Translations under genes and position numbers: made by a program
Assembly (NCBI GenBank): GCA_018400215.1
Contig: JAGYNF010000063.1
Coordinates: forward strand, 1-8,587
From: Cyanobium sp. M55B138
Lineage (GTDB): Bacteria; Cyanobacteriota; Cyanobacteriia; PCC-6307; Cyanobiaceae
DNA: 8,587 nucleotides
Direction of reading: 5' to 3'
Shown here: positions 1 to 6,474 of the stretch, piece after piece
Layout: every line of letters starts with the position of its first letter
Numbering within the stretch: position 1 is the first letter of the stretch
Notes under the pieces: model-generated
The model's input: only the letters and a program-made list of their open reading frames with translations
Databases searched by the model: none
What the model was told of the DNA's origin: nothing

Positions 1-964
1 GCAGTTCGAGGCTGGCCAGGGCGGCGGCGCAGCCGAGGGGATTGGCGGTGAAACTGTGGCCGTGGAAGAAGGTGGCGCTGGGGTCGGCGCTGATGAACCC
101 CTGGTACAGCCGCTCGCTGGCCAGGGTCACCCCCATGGGCAGGAAGCCGCCGGTGAGCCCCTTGGAGAGCGCCATCAGATCCGGCGCGATGCCGGCCCGC
201 TGGCAGGCGAACAGGTGCCCGGTGCGGCCGAAACCGGTCATCACCTCATCGGCGATCAACAGGGCGCCGGCGGCGCGCACCCGCCGCTGCACCGCCTGTA
301 GAAACGCCGGCCGCACCATGGCCATGCCGGAGGCGCCCTGGATCAGGGGCTCGAGGATCACCGCGGCCGTGGGGGTGGCCAGGGCCTGCTCCAGGGCGGC
401 CAGGGCCGCTGACTCCCGCGCGAGGGGCTCCGGATCATCCCAGCTGCACTGGGGCCAGTCCACCCGGGCCACATCAAACAGCAGGGGGTCGTAGGCCGCG
501 GTGAACAGGGAGCGGGCCCCCACCGCCATGGCCCCCACGGTGTCGCCGTGGTAGGCCCCGGCGAAGGCAATCAGGCGCTGGCGCGATTCGCCGCGGTTGT
601 GCCACCACTGCCAGGCGATCTTGAGGGCCACCTCCACGGCCGTGGAGCCGTTGTCGGAGAAGAACAGCCGCTCCAGGCCCGAGCGCTCACTCAGGGCTGT
701 GGCCAGCTTTTCGGCTGGGGCGTGGCTGAAGTTGGCGAAGATCACCTGCTCCAGCTCCTGGGCCTGGCGGCCGATGGCGGCGGCGATGGCGGGCTCCCCA
801 TGGCCGTGGAGGGTCACCCACCAGCTGCTGATCGCATCGATCAGTTGGCGGCCGTCGGCCAGCTCCAGCACCGCGCCCCGGCCGCTGCGCACCGGCAGGG
901 GTGAGGGTGCGGTGCACACCTGGGTGGTGGGATGCCACAGGTGGGGGTGCCAGGAGCCGTTCAC
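1..964 (-). CDS. bioA: Adenosylmethionine-8-amino-7-oxononanoate aminotransferase (DAPA synthase), 3' end missing
   Basis: A stop-free minus-strand frame runs off the left edge and gives 321 residues of a protein usually near 430. It is a class-III (fold type I) PLP aminotransferase that transfers the amino group of S-adenosylmethionine to 7-keto-8-aminopelargonate in cytoplasmic biotin synthesis. Visible features are the W-W pair at residues 48-49, GAYHGDTVGAM with Tyr138, IADEVMTGFGRTG with the PLP-binding Asp239, and LSKGLTGG with the Schiff-base Lys268. These match E. coli BioA Tyr144, Asp245 and Lys274 with a constant offset of six. The segment SFTANPLGCAAALASL near the edge is also BioA-like. 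The frame is open back to a TAG at 1015-1013, and GTG at 964 is the only ATG/GTG start before the conserved HPHLWHP; no clear Shine-Dalgarno is visible. It lies 48 nt downstream of the AraC-like gene, in the same frame. The C-terminal part is outside the window. Confidence 0.95.
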   Translation of the reverse strand, partial: MNGSWHPHLWHPTTQVCTAPSPLPVRSGRGAVLELADGRQLIDAISSWWVTLHGHGEPAIAAAIGRQAQELEQVIFANFSHAPAEKLATALSERSGLERLFFSDNGSTAVEVALKIAWQWWHNRGESRQRLIAFAGAYHGDTVGAMAVGARSLFTAAYDPLLFDVARVDWPQCSWDDPEPLARESAALAALEQALATPTAAVILEPLIQGASGMAMVRPAFLQAVQRRVRAAGALLIADEVMTGFGRTGHLFACQRAGIAPDLMALSKGLTGGFLPMGVTLASERLYQGFISADPSATFFHGHSFTANPLGCAAALASLEL

Positions 965-1012
965 CAGTTGCCCGGGTTTGAGGGGAGTTTGAAGGATGGA
1001 ACGGATCGGCTG

Positions 1013-1726
1013 CTAGCTGGCCAGCCCCGGCAGGAGTTGCCAGCTGGCCAGGGCCCGGGGGGCGTAGTCCGGCAGCAGCAGGGCGGTGGAGAGGGCATAG
1101 ATGCCCTCCTGCAGGTGCAGCATGGGCTGGCTGGAGGGCAGCTCCTCCTGGCCGAGGCTGTCGATGGTGCGGATCAACACCTGCAGGCCGAACAGCACCG
1201 ACTGCAGGGCCGGGTTCTTGAGATCGATGGTGTGGGGCTGTTGCAGGTGGTGCAGGGCTTGATCCAGGTCGATCCCGCCCTGGGTGGCCTCGCACAGGTA
1301 CCGGGCCAGCAGCTGGTGGGAGAGGTTGTAGACCAGGCCGCTGGCAAGGCTCGACTCCACCTGATAATCCATCCCCGGCAGGAACATGCCCACGCTGCCG
1401 GCCTGGCAGAGGTAGGGGCTTCCCTCCAGCTCGTAGGTGGCATGCCCTTTGCGAAGCAGCACGATCGAGCATTCGTTGCAGGCCTCCACCACCATGCGGG
1501 TGGGCGTGATGGTGGCGGCGGTCAGGCCGATGTCGCCGGCAATGCGGTAGCTCGAGCGTTGGCGGAAATCATGGGAGGGGCCAATGGCCGCGATCTCCCG
1601 CAGGGGCACCGCCAGTGAGATGTGCTCCGCCAACAGATCGATGTCGTCGTTGACCAGGGCCTCATGGTTGCCCAGCACCAGTGGCTGGCGGAGCACCGCG
1701 TCTTGGTGATCGCTGTTGGACTGCAT
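1013..1726 (-). CDS. AraC-family regulator-like protein, ligand-binding domain only (no HTH)
   Basis: This is a 237-residue protein. Residues about 60-140 resemble the cupin-like sensor of AraC regulators (AraC_binding_2 type): strand-rich TPTRMVVEACNECSIVLL, then GHATYELEGSPYLCQAG and a V-G-M-F-L-P-G turn. A helical linker region follows at about 150-230. Family members normally continue for roughly 100 residues with two helix-turn-helix motifs, but this frame stops at TAG (1015-1013) after WQLLPGLAS, and bioA starts 48 nt later. No HTH-like segment is left in the gap. The start is ATG at 1726, 17 nt after the stop of the preceding gene; the upstream AGAG is only a weak ribosome site. It may be a decayed regulator, or a sensor-only protein acting by dimerisation with another regulator. 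The family call is from sequence feel; function and ligand are unknown. Confidence 0.6.
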   Translation of the reverse strand: MQSNSDHQDAVLRQPLVLGNHEALVNDDIDLLAEHISLAVPLREIAAIGPSHDFRQRSSYRIAGDIGLTAATITPTRMVVEACNECSIVLLRKGHATYELEGSPYLCQAGSVGMFLPGMDYQVESSLASGLVYNLSHQLLARYLCEATQGGIDLDQALHHLQQPHTIDLKNPALQSVLFGLQVLIRTIDSLGQEELPSSQPMLHLQEGIYALSTALLLPDYAPRALASWQLLPGLAS

Positions 1727-1743
1727 CCAAGCTCTTATGCCTA

Positions 1744-2457
1744 CTAAACGTTACCGGCCTGAAGGGACGGCAGGGTGGTGCGCATCCATTCCCCCAACTG
1801 GGCTGAGGCCCGCGTTCGGAAGATTTCAGCGGCCTCGGCTTCGAGCACCGGGTAGGTGCCATCGGCACTGGCCTCGCCGCGCAGGGGCTTCCAGCTGGTG
1901 CTCTCCCGCTGCTTCAGCTCCGCGAGGGGGGTGATGAAGTCGAAGCTGAGGCAGCGACCCTGGCTTGCGGCCTCCTGGATCAGGGCTTCGCGCACGGCGA
2001 TGAGCTGGCGGGCCTTGAGGGTGTCGGGCAGGCCCAGCACCGGCTGCAGTTCGTCGAGCAGGCGCAGCTCTTCGCTGAGCAGCAACGGCCAGGCCCCCTG
2101 CTCGCCATCGGCAAGCCCTTGCTCGGCAGCACTGGCCTGCATGGCATCGCGGTAGAAGGCGAGCCAGCGGTAGTGGGATTTCTCCTTCAGCGACTTCTTC
2201 ATTGAGGCCTTGCCGCTGGGCCGCTTGGGCAGGGCCGCCTCCGCCTTGCGCAGGAAGACCCGATCGTCTGGTTCCAGGTTGATGGCCCCCCAGCGGTGGC
2301 GGTAGTCCCACAGTTCTTCGTAGCGGCGCACATCCTCCAGTGGCCAGCCCAGGGCCTGGAGCTCATCGGCCCTGCTGATCTCGTCCTTAGCCAACGCCAG
2401 CTCTCGCGCACTGAGGGGCAGCGTAGGGGTCAGCCCAGGGCTTGCCCGAGTGCCCAC
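1744..2457 (-). CDS. Conserved-looking hypothetical protein, function unknown
   Basis: I do not recognise this 237-residue protein. It is soluble-looking and largely helical, with no signal peptide and no membrane segment. Residues 37-70 are rich in aromatics and charges (GWPLEDVRRYEELWDYRHRW, then LEPDDRVFLRKAEAALPK). A basic patch KKSLKEKSHYRW lies at 87-98. The C-terminal half contains helical stretches around 125-165 and a PLRGE...TYPVLEAEAAEIFRTRA segment. The frame is chosen because it fits tightly between two genes on the same strand and has a coherent protein composition. GTG at 2457 is the assumed start, which makes it overlap the end of the GDT1-type transporter gene by 28 nt. No in-frame ATG occurs before residue 86, so a short overlap or an unusual start is forced. 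Translational coupling to the transporter is likely. It could be a picocyanobacterial lineage-specific protein. Confidence 0.7.
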   Translation of the reverse strand: MGTRASPGLTPTLPLSARELALAKDEISRADELQALGWPLEDVRRYEELWDYRHRWGAINLEPDDRVFLRKAEAALPKRPSGKASMKKSLKEKSHYRWLAFYRDAMQASAAEQGLADGEQGAWPLLLSEELRLLDELQPVLGLPDTLKARQLIAVREALIQEAASQGRCLSFDFITPLAELKQRESTSWKPLRGEASADGTYPVLEAEAAEIFRTRASAQLGEWMRTTLPSLQAGNV

Positions 2458-3068
2458 AGCCCGAACACCACGAACAGCCCACCGCTGAGGCGGTAGAGGA
2501 GGCGCTCATCCACCCGCTCACCCACCCAGCGTCCCGATCCCACCGCCAGGGCCGTGACCAGGCCATGGCCGGCCAGGCTGCCCGCCACCAACCCGGCCAT
2601 CGTGAATCCCGGTGCCGTGGCCAGGAAGATCGTGGCGAACTGGGTGCGATCGCCCAGCTCGGCCACAAACACCAGGGCGAAGGATTCCCACAGCACGGCC
2701 AGGGCCCGTTGGCTGGGCTGGCGGCGGTCGGCGGCGATCACCACCTGCTCCGCCTCCTGGCGTTCATCCCGGGCGGCGTCGGCAGACAGTTGGCCGGCAT
2801 CCAGCAGCAGCTTGCCGCCGAAGCCCAGAAACAGCAGGGCCGCCAGCCAGGGCAACAGGCGAGCCGGCAGCAGTTCCCGCAGCCCGTAGCCCACCCCCAA
2901 CGACAACAACGTGACAACCGCCAGGGCGGCGAAGCTGCCCAGGAACACCCAGCGGCGCGGATGGCGCATCGCCAGGATCAGGGCCATAAAAAAAGTCTTG
3001 TCCCCCAGTTCAGCCAGGGTGATGGCGCTGAAGCTCGAGCCAAAGGCGGCCAGCCCGGGATCGCTCAT
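2430..3068 (-). CDS. GDT1/UPF0016 (TMEM165-type) cation/proton antiporter, probable Mn2+ (or Ca2+) transporter
   Basis: This 212-residue membrane protein carries both family signature motifs E-x-G-D-(K/R)-(T/S): ELGDKT at residues 20-25 and ELGDRT at 137-142, each in a hydrophobic helix. Six membrane segments are visible, about 8-32, 38-62, 70-92, 123-150, 154-178 and 191-211. A charged central loop (about 93-121, DAARDERQEAEQ) separates two homologous halves. That is the normal single-chain architecture of the family. In Synechocystis the related Mnx exports Mn2+ from cytoplasm to thylakoid lumen, and plant and yeast relatives move Mn2+/Ca2+ against protons; the substrate here is inferred from those relatives. 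The start is ATG at 3068. The gene follows the Usp gene by 57 nt and overlaps the next gene. A HIP1-type octamer GCGATCGC lies inside it at 2646-2653, within the second motif. Confidence 0.9.
   Translation of the reverse strand: MSDPGLAAFGSSFSAITLAELGDKTFFMALILAMRHPRRWVFLGSFAALAVVTLLSLGVGYGLRELLPARLLPWLAALLFLGFGGKLLLDAGQLSADAARDERQEAEQVVIAADRRQPSQRALAVLWESFALVFVAELGDRTQFATIFLATAPGFTMAGLVAGSLAGHGLVTALAVGSGRWVGERVDERLLYRLSGGLFVVFGLWALGQALG
2646..2653. repeat. HIP1-type octamer GCGATCGC
   Basis: A single copy of the highly iterated palindrome typical of many cyanobacterial genomes. It lies inside the GDT1-type gene, over the codons for the second E-x-G-D-R-T motif. One copy can arise by chance, so this is only weak support for cyanobacterial origin. 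Confidence 0.5.
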
Positions 3069-3125
3069 GGTTGTGTGCGCCCCACCGCCCCACCTATTTA
3101 ACCCGTTGCCTGCGCAGGCGGCCGC

Positions 3126-3572
3126 TCAGCGCACCACCAGCACCGGGCAGCTGCTGTGGGTGAGCACCCGCTGGGTTTCGCTGCCAATCAGCAAACCCTC
3201 CAGGCCGCGGCGGCCATGGGAGGCCATCACGATCAGGTCGCAGCCGTGCTCGCGGGCCTCCTCAAGAATCGCCAGGTGCGGTTGGGGGTTGATTTGGGTC
3301 GCCGTCTCAGCGGCCACCCCGGCCCGCTCCGCCACCGCCATCGCCGCCGCCAGGATCGCCTCAGCCCGCTGCCGGGCCGCGGCCACCAGGGCATCCACGG
3401 TGCTGGCTTCCACCAGCTCCCCCACCCCCACCAGACTCATGGGGAAGCTGTTCTGCACGTGCAGAAAGCGCAGCTGGGCACCGAGGGCAGCGGCCAGGGC
3501 CACGGCCTGGGCCACGGCGCGATCGGAGAGCTCCGACCCGTCGGTGGGCACGAGCAGATGGTGATAGGTCAT
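3126..3572 (-). CDS. Universal stress protein (UspA family), stand-alone single domain
   Basis: A 148-residue protein, the usual length of a single Usp domain. It starts with the typical strand YHHLLVPTDGSELS, in which Asp11 is at the adenine-nucleotide site. It ends with MASHGRRGLEGLLIGSETQRVL and SCPVLVV. This matches the ATP-binding pattern G-2x-G-9x-G-S/T with Gly120, Gly130 and Ser131; the first glycine is Ala117, a common variant. Nucleotide binding is therefore likely. The start is ATG at 3572. The gene sits 65 nt downstream of an antiporter that itself carries two Usp domains, so it may interact with or modulate that transporter (inference). The actual ligand and stress response cannot be read from the sequence. 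Confidence 0.93.
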   Translation of the reverse strand: MTYHHLLVPTDGSELSDRAVAQAVALAAALGAQLRFLHVQNSFPMSLVGVGELVEASTVDALVAAARQRAEAILAAAMAVAERAGVAAETATQINPQPHLAILEEAREHGCDLIVMASHGRRGLEGLLIGSETQRVLTHSSCPVLVVR

Positions 3573-3637
3573 CGCAACGGTGGCAGTTCACCCTGGTTTA
3601 GGACCCCCCACCGCTGCGTGCAGCCACCGGGCAACCC

Positions 3638-5689
3638 TCAGTGCAGGGGATCACTGATCACCAGGCAGGAGCCTGGCAGGCGCTGCAGCAGCCGGCTGGT
3701 GCGATCACTGGCGGGGATCGGCAGACCCTCCACCAGCCGCCGTTGGGAACGCAGGATCACCAGGTCGTGCTGCTGGCTGCTGGTGAGGATGGCCTGCTCC
3801 ACACCGTGGTTGGGCCTGAGCTCGAGGGCCACTGGCACGCTCTCCCCGACGCAGGCGGATCCCGGTTGCCAGCGTTCCAGTTCCCGTTGCAGCTGTTCCA
3901 GCTCCTGCTGGCTGATGCGGCCGTCGTGCAGGTGCAGCAGGGTGATGCTGCCGCCCAGGGCGGCGGCCAGCCGCTCAGCCAGTTGGAATTGCTCCAGGGC
4001 CCCTGCGGTGAGGTCCTTGATTGGCACCAGCAGCCGCCGCCAGCGGCTGGGGTCTTCGTCCAGGTGGGCCACCACCACGGGGCAGGGGGCCTGCCGGCAG
4101 GTGGCATCCACCAGATCGCCGAACAGCCAGCGCCCCAGCCGGCTGGGTGCCGCCAGCCCCATCAGCACCAGGTCGCTGCCCTGCTCCAGGGCCACCCGGG
4201 CAATCCCGGCCGCCACGTCCATGTCCACCCGCAGCAGGGTTTCGGCGGGGATCCCCCGGGTGGTGCTGATCTGGCGGGCCCGCTCCAGCATCTGGCGGCC
4301 GCGGCCCAGGGCCGCCGTGAGGGAGGCCTGGGGCTGGCGGGGTGACACCACCACCAGCGGCAGCACCCGGCCTGGATGGTCGGCATCGCCGCCGATCAAC
4401 AGTTGGGCCAGGCTAAGCAGGGGACTCTCCGTGTCTGGATTGGCCAGCGGCACCAGCACGGTCAGGGAGCGCCGCACCAGGGCCAGGCTGCCGCCCCCAT
4501 TGGCCTGGAGCCGGGCCGCTGCAGCCCGGCCCAGCCGGGGCATCGCCATGGCGGTGAGCATGGGCCCCAGGGTGGCGGTCACCACCATCAGGGCCAGCAC
4601 GCTGTTGAGCACCCGGTCGTCCAGCAACCCGGTGCGAAAGCCCACGAAGGTGGCCGCCAGGGTGGCGGCCACCTGGGGCAGCGAGAGTGACCAGAGGGTG
4701 AGCACCTGGGCCGGGCTGTAGTGGTAGAGGCGCCCCGCCCACCACGACGCCAGCCCCTTGGTCACCATCAAGGTGGCAATCAGGCCCACGGCAAAGAACG
4801 AGCCAGCGATGGTGCCCAGGAAGGCCGGCAGGTTGAGCAGCAGGCCCAGGTCGATGAAGAAGATCGGGATGAACAGGGCCGCCCCCACAAAGATCACCTG
4901 CTCCTTCACGCGCCCCTCCGGCAGCACGGCGTTCACCGCCAGGCCCGCGAGGAAGGCCCCCACGATCGTTTCCACCCCGGCCAGTTCTGCGCCGAGGGAA
5001 GCCAGGAACAGGGCCAGCAGCACGGCCACGAACAGCTGGCTGTCGTTGTTCACGCTGCGCTGCACCAGCGCCCGGCCCAGGCGCTGGATCACGAGCACCA
5101 CCAGGCCGGCAAACACGCCGATGCGCAGCAGCAGGCTCAGCACGCCGAGCGGGTTGAGATCGCCGCGATGCAGACCCATGCAGAGGGCGAGCACCACCAG
5201 GGCGGCGATGTCGGTGAAGATCGTGCCGCCAATGGCCACCACCACCGATTCCTCCCGCACTTCGCCGTAGCTGCGCACGATGGGATACCCCAGCGGCGTG
5301 TGGCTCGACAGGATCGAGCCCAGCAGCACCGAGCTGAGCAGGGAGTAGCCAAAGCCCAGCCCCAGCAGCAGCCCCGCCCCCAGCGGCAGGCTGAAGGTGA
5401 GCAGCCCAAAGCGGAAGGAGCGCTGGCGGATGCGGGCGAATTCGGCGAGGTCGATTTCCAGCCCGGCGATGAACAGCAGAAACACCACGCCCACGTCGGA
5501 GAGCAGCCGCACGGTCTCGCCCTGGTCGTCGAGCCAGCCCAGACCGTGGGGGCCGATCAGCACGCCGGCCAGCAGCAACCCCACCAGGTCGGGCAGCCCC
5601 AGCCGCCGCACCAGGGGGGGCACCAGCACGCTCAGCCCCAGCAGCAGCGCGAAGACCGCCATGGGCGTATGGGCCAGGAAGTCAGGCAA
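3638..5689 (-). CDS. CPA2-family Na+/H+ (or K+/H+) antiporter with two C-terminal Usp domains
   Basis: A 683-residue inner (or thylakoid) membrane protein. Residues about 8-385 form a Na_H_Exchanger domain with about 12 membrane segments: LVGLLLAGVLIGPHGLG (36-52), VVFLLFIAGLEID (68-80), then GGTIFTDIAALVVLAL with Thr159-Asp160 at the usual ion-binding position. VETIVGAFLAGLAVN (239-253) and SLPQVAATLAATFVG (336-350) follow. A cytoplasmic tail has two Usp-like domains, about 406-543 and 551-680, the first ending in CPVVVAHL and the second starting RRLLVPIKDL. Neither keeps a clear complete G-2x-G-9x-G-S motif, so nucleotide binding is uncertain. The TD pair, instead of the DD of electrogenic NapA/NhaA types, may mean electroneutral exchange (inference). 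The start is uncertain: TTG at 5689 is the first usable codon after an in-frame TGA, and ATG at 5662 (residue 10) is the alternative. No strong ribosome site precedes either. The stand-alone Usp gene follows. Confidence 0.92.
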   Translation of the reverse strand: MPDFLAHTPMAVFALLLGLSVLVPPLVRRLGLPDLVGLLLAGVLIGPHGLGWLDDQGETVRLLSDVGVVFLLFIAGLEIDLAEFARIRQRSFRFGLLTFSLPLGAGLLLGLGFGYSLLSSVLLGSILSSHTPLGYPIVRSYGEVREESVVVAIGGTIFTDIAALVVLALCMGLHRGDLNPLGVLSLLLRIGVFAGLVVLVIQRLGRALVQRSVNNDSQLFVAVLLALFLASLGAELAGVETIVGAFLAGLAVNAVLPEGRVKEQVIFVGAALFIPIFFIDLGLLLNLPAFLGTIAGSFFAVGLIATLMVTKGLASWWAGRLYHYSPAQVLTLWSLSLPQVAATLAATFVGFRTGLLDDRVLNSVLALMVVTATLGPMLTAMAMPRLGRAAAARLQANGGGSLALVRRSLTVLVPLANPDTESPLLSLAQLLIGGDADHPGRVLPLVVVSPRQPQASLTAALGRGRQMLERARQISTTRGIPAETLLRVDMDVAAGIARVALEQGSDLVLMGLAAPSRLGRWLFGDLVDATCRQAPCPVVVAHLDEDPSRWRRLLVPIKDLTAGALEQFQLAERLAAALGGSITLLHLHDGRISQQELEQLQRELERWQPGSACVGESVPVALELRPNHGVEQAILTSSQQHDLVILRSQRRLVEGLPIPASDRTSRLLQRLPGSCLVISDPLH

Positions 5690-5753
5690 GGCGCGCCGGT
5701 CTCAGCAGCAGTTCAGCTTGGCGCCATCCAGGCGACTTGCCGGAGCCATCCGC

Positions 5754-6416
5754 TCAGCCATCGACCGGCCCCTGCCAACCCGCCAGATGGGAGGCGGCGC
5801 CTGAACGCGCCAGGGCCCGGGCCATCGGCAGGGCGGGCTCCAGCCGCAGGGAGCTGAAGGGGGGCAGGGGGCGGCTGCGCAGCCAGGCACCCCAGCGGAA
5901 CTCGTGGAACGGGATCAGGGGGGCGGCCTGCACGACCCGTTCCCGCTTCAGCTTCCACACCAGGCTGCGGTAGGGGTCGTCCTGAAGCCCCAACAGGTTG
6001 GTGGGCAGCGCCCGGGGCGGCAGTGGCCCCAGGCCCCGGCCGTCATAGAGGTACATCCAACCCCGTTGGGCCAGCTCGGCCAACACGGTGTCGTGGTCAT
6101 CGGTGGCCAGATCGAGCGCCACGTAGCCGAAGGCGGTGGCCTCGGGCCGCAGGGCCAGCAGGGCGCGCAGGCGGTGGTGACGATCCACCATCCAGAGGCT
6201 GCCATCGCCACTGCGCACCAGGGGCACGGGCTTGCTGCCCAGGTAATCGCGCCGCTCCCGGTTGCTGTCGGCGCTGAAGTCCGCCTGGCGGCTGCGCACC
6301 TCGGCCATGCCCACGCACAGCTGGGTGGGTCGCAGTGCGGCGACCGGCACTTCCAGCAGGGCCTCGTTGCGCGGGGGCGGCGGCAGTTGCTGGTAGGGGG
6401 GGAGGCGTAGGGCCAT
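5754..6416 (-). CDS. ParB-like protein (ParBc_2 type, putative ParB-like nuclease fold)
   Basis: A 220-residue protein. After a proline-rich N-terminus come VPVAALRPTQLCVGMAEV (24-40) and KPVPLVRSGDGSLWMVDRHH (62-81), with the ParB/Srx-like D-x-H-H motif at 78-81. DDPYRSLVWKLKR (147-159), IPFHEFRWGAWLR (168-180) and a terminal ARSGAASHLAGW (203-214) follow. This order (GMAEV, VDxHH, DDPYRS, PFxEFxWxxxxR, ASHLPGW-like end) is the pattern I know from ParBc_2 proteins, which are not true partition proteins and have no established function. The start is ATG at 6416, preceded by GGAG at a good distance. The same frame opens further upstream to 6557, but that would run into the divergent cbiX gene and adds low-complexity residues. 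It lies 64 nt upstream of the antiporter. Confidence 0.85.
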   Translation of the reverse strand: MALRLPPYQQLPPPPRNEALLEVPVAALRPTQLCVGMAEVRSRQADFSADSNRERRDYLGSKPVPLVRSGDGSLWMVDRHHRLRALLALRPEATAFGYVALDLATDDHDTVLAELAQRGWMYLYDGRGLGPLPPRALPTNLLGLQDDPYRSLVWKLKRERVVQAAPLIPFHEFRWGAWLRSRPLPPFSSLRLEPALPMARALARSGAASHLAGWQGPVDG

Positions 6417-6474
6417 GGCTCCATCCTCGCCCGTTCTGCCCGGACGCATAGGGTCGGAGTCTGCGCCGTTACCC
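6417..6474. promoter_or_regulatory. Divergent intergenic region, ParB-like gene / cbiX
   Basis: This 58-nt gap should hold the promoter of the ParB-like gene and, unless transcription starts inside that gene, of cbiX too. A GGAG ribosome site for the minus-strand gene lies at the left end. No convincing -35/-10 pair is visible on either strand, and there is no room for a cobalamin riboswitch. Confidence 0.4.

Noticed and set aside
932..1618. 228-codon plus-strand frame opposite the AraC-like gene
   Set aside because: Gln/Gly/Ala-rich antisense frame; the minus-strand protein has recognisable sensor-domain character and fits the gene row.
3069..3125. Terminator from the CCTGCGCAGG palindrome between the Usp and GDT1 genes
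   Set aside because: The stem is short and no T-run follows on the minus strand; AT-rich TTAAATA after it could as well be a -10 element, but the evidence is thin.
3156..4721. 521-codon plus-strand open frame
   Set aside because: It lies antisense across the Usp and antiporter genes, is dominated by Arg/Ser/Ala with no domain-like pattern, and is explained by the high GC content of the opposite strand.
4721..5857. 378-codon plus-strand open frame rich in Gln/His
   Set aside because: It is antisense to the membrane domain of the antiporter; the Q/H/A-rich composition is what the reverse of Leu/Val/Ala-rich membrane helices gives.
6361..6474. Cobalamin riboswitch upstream of cbiX
   Set aside because: The gap is only 58 nt and no B12-box-like element (GCCACTG) is visible in it.
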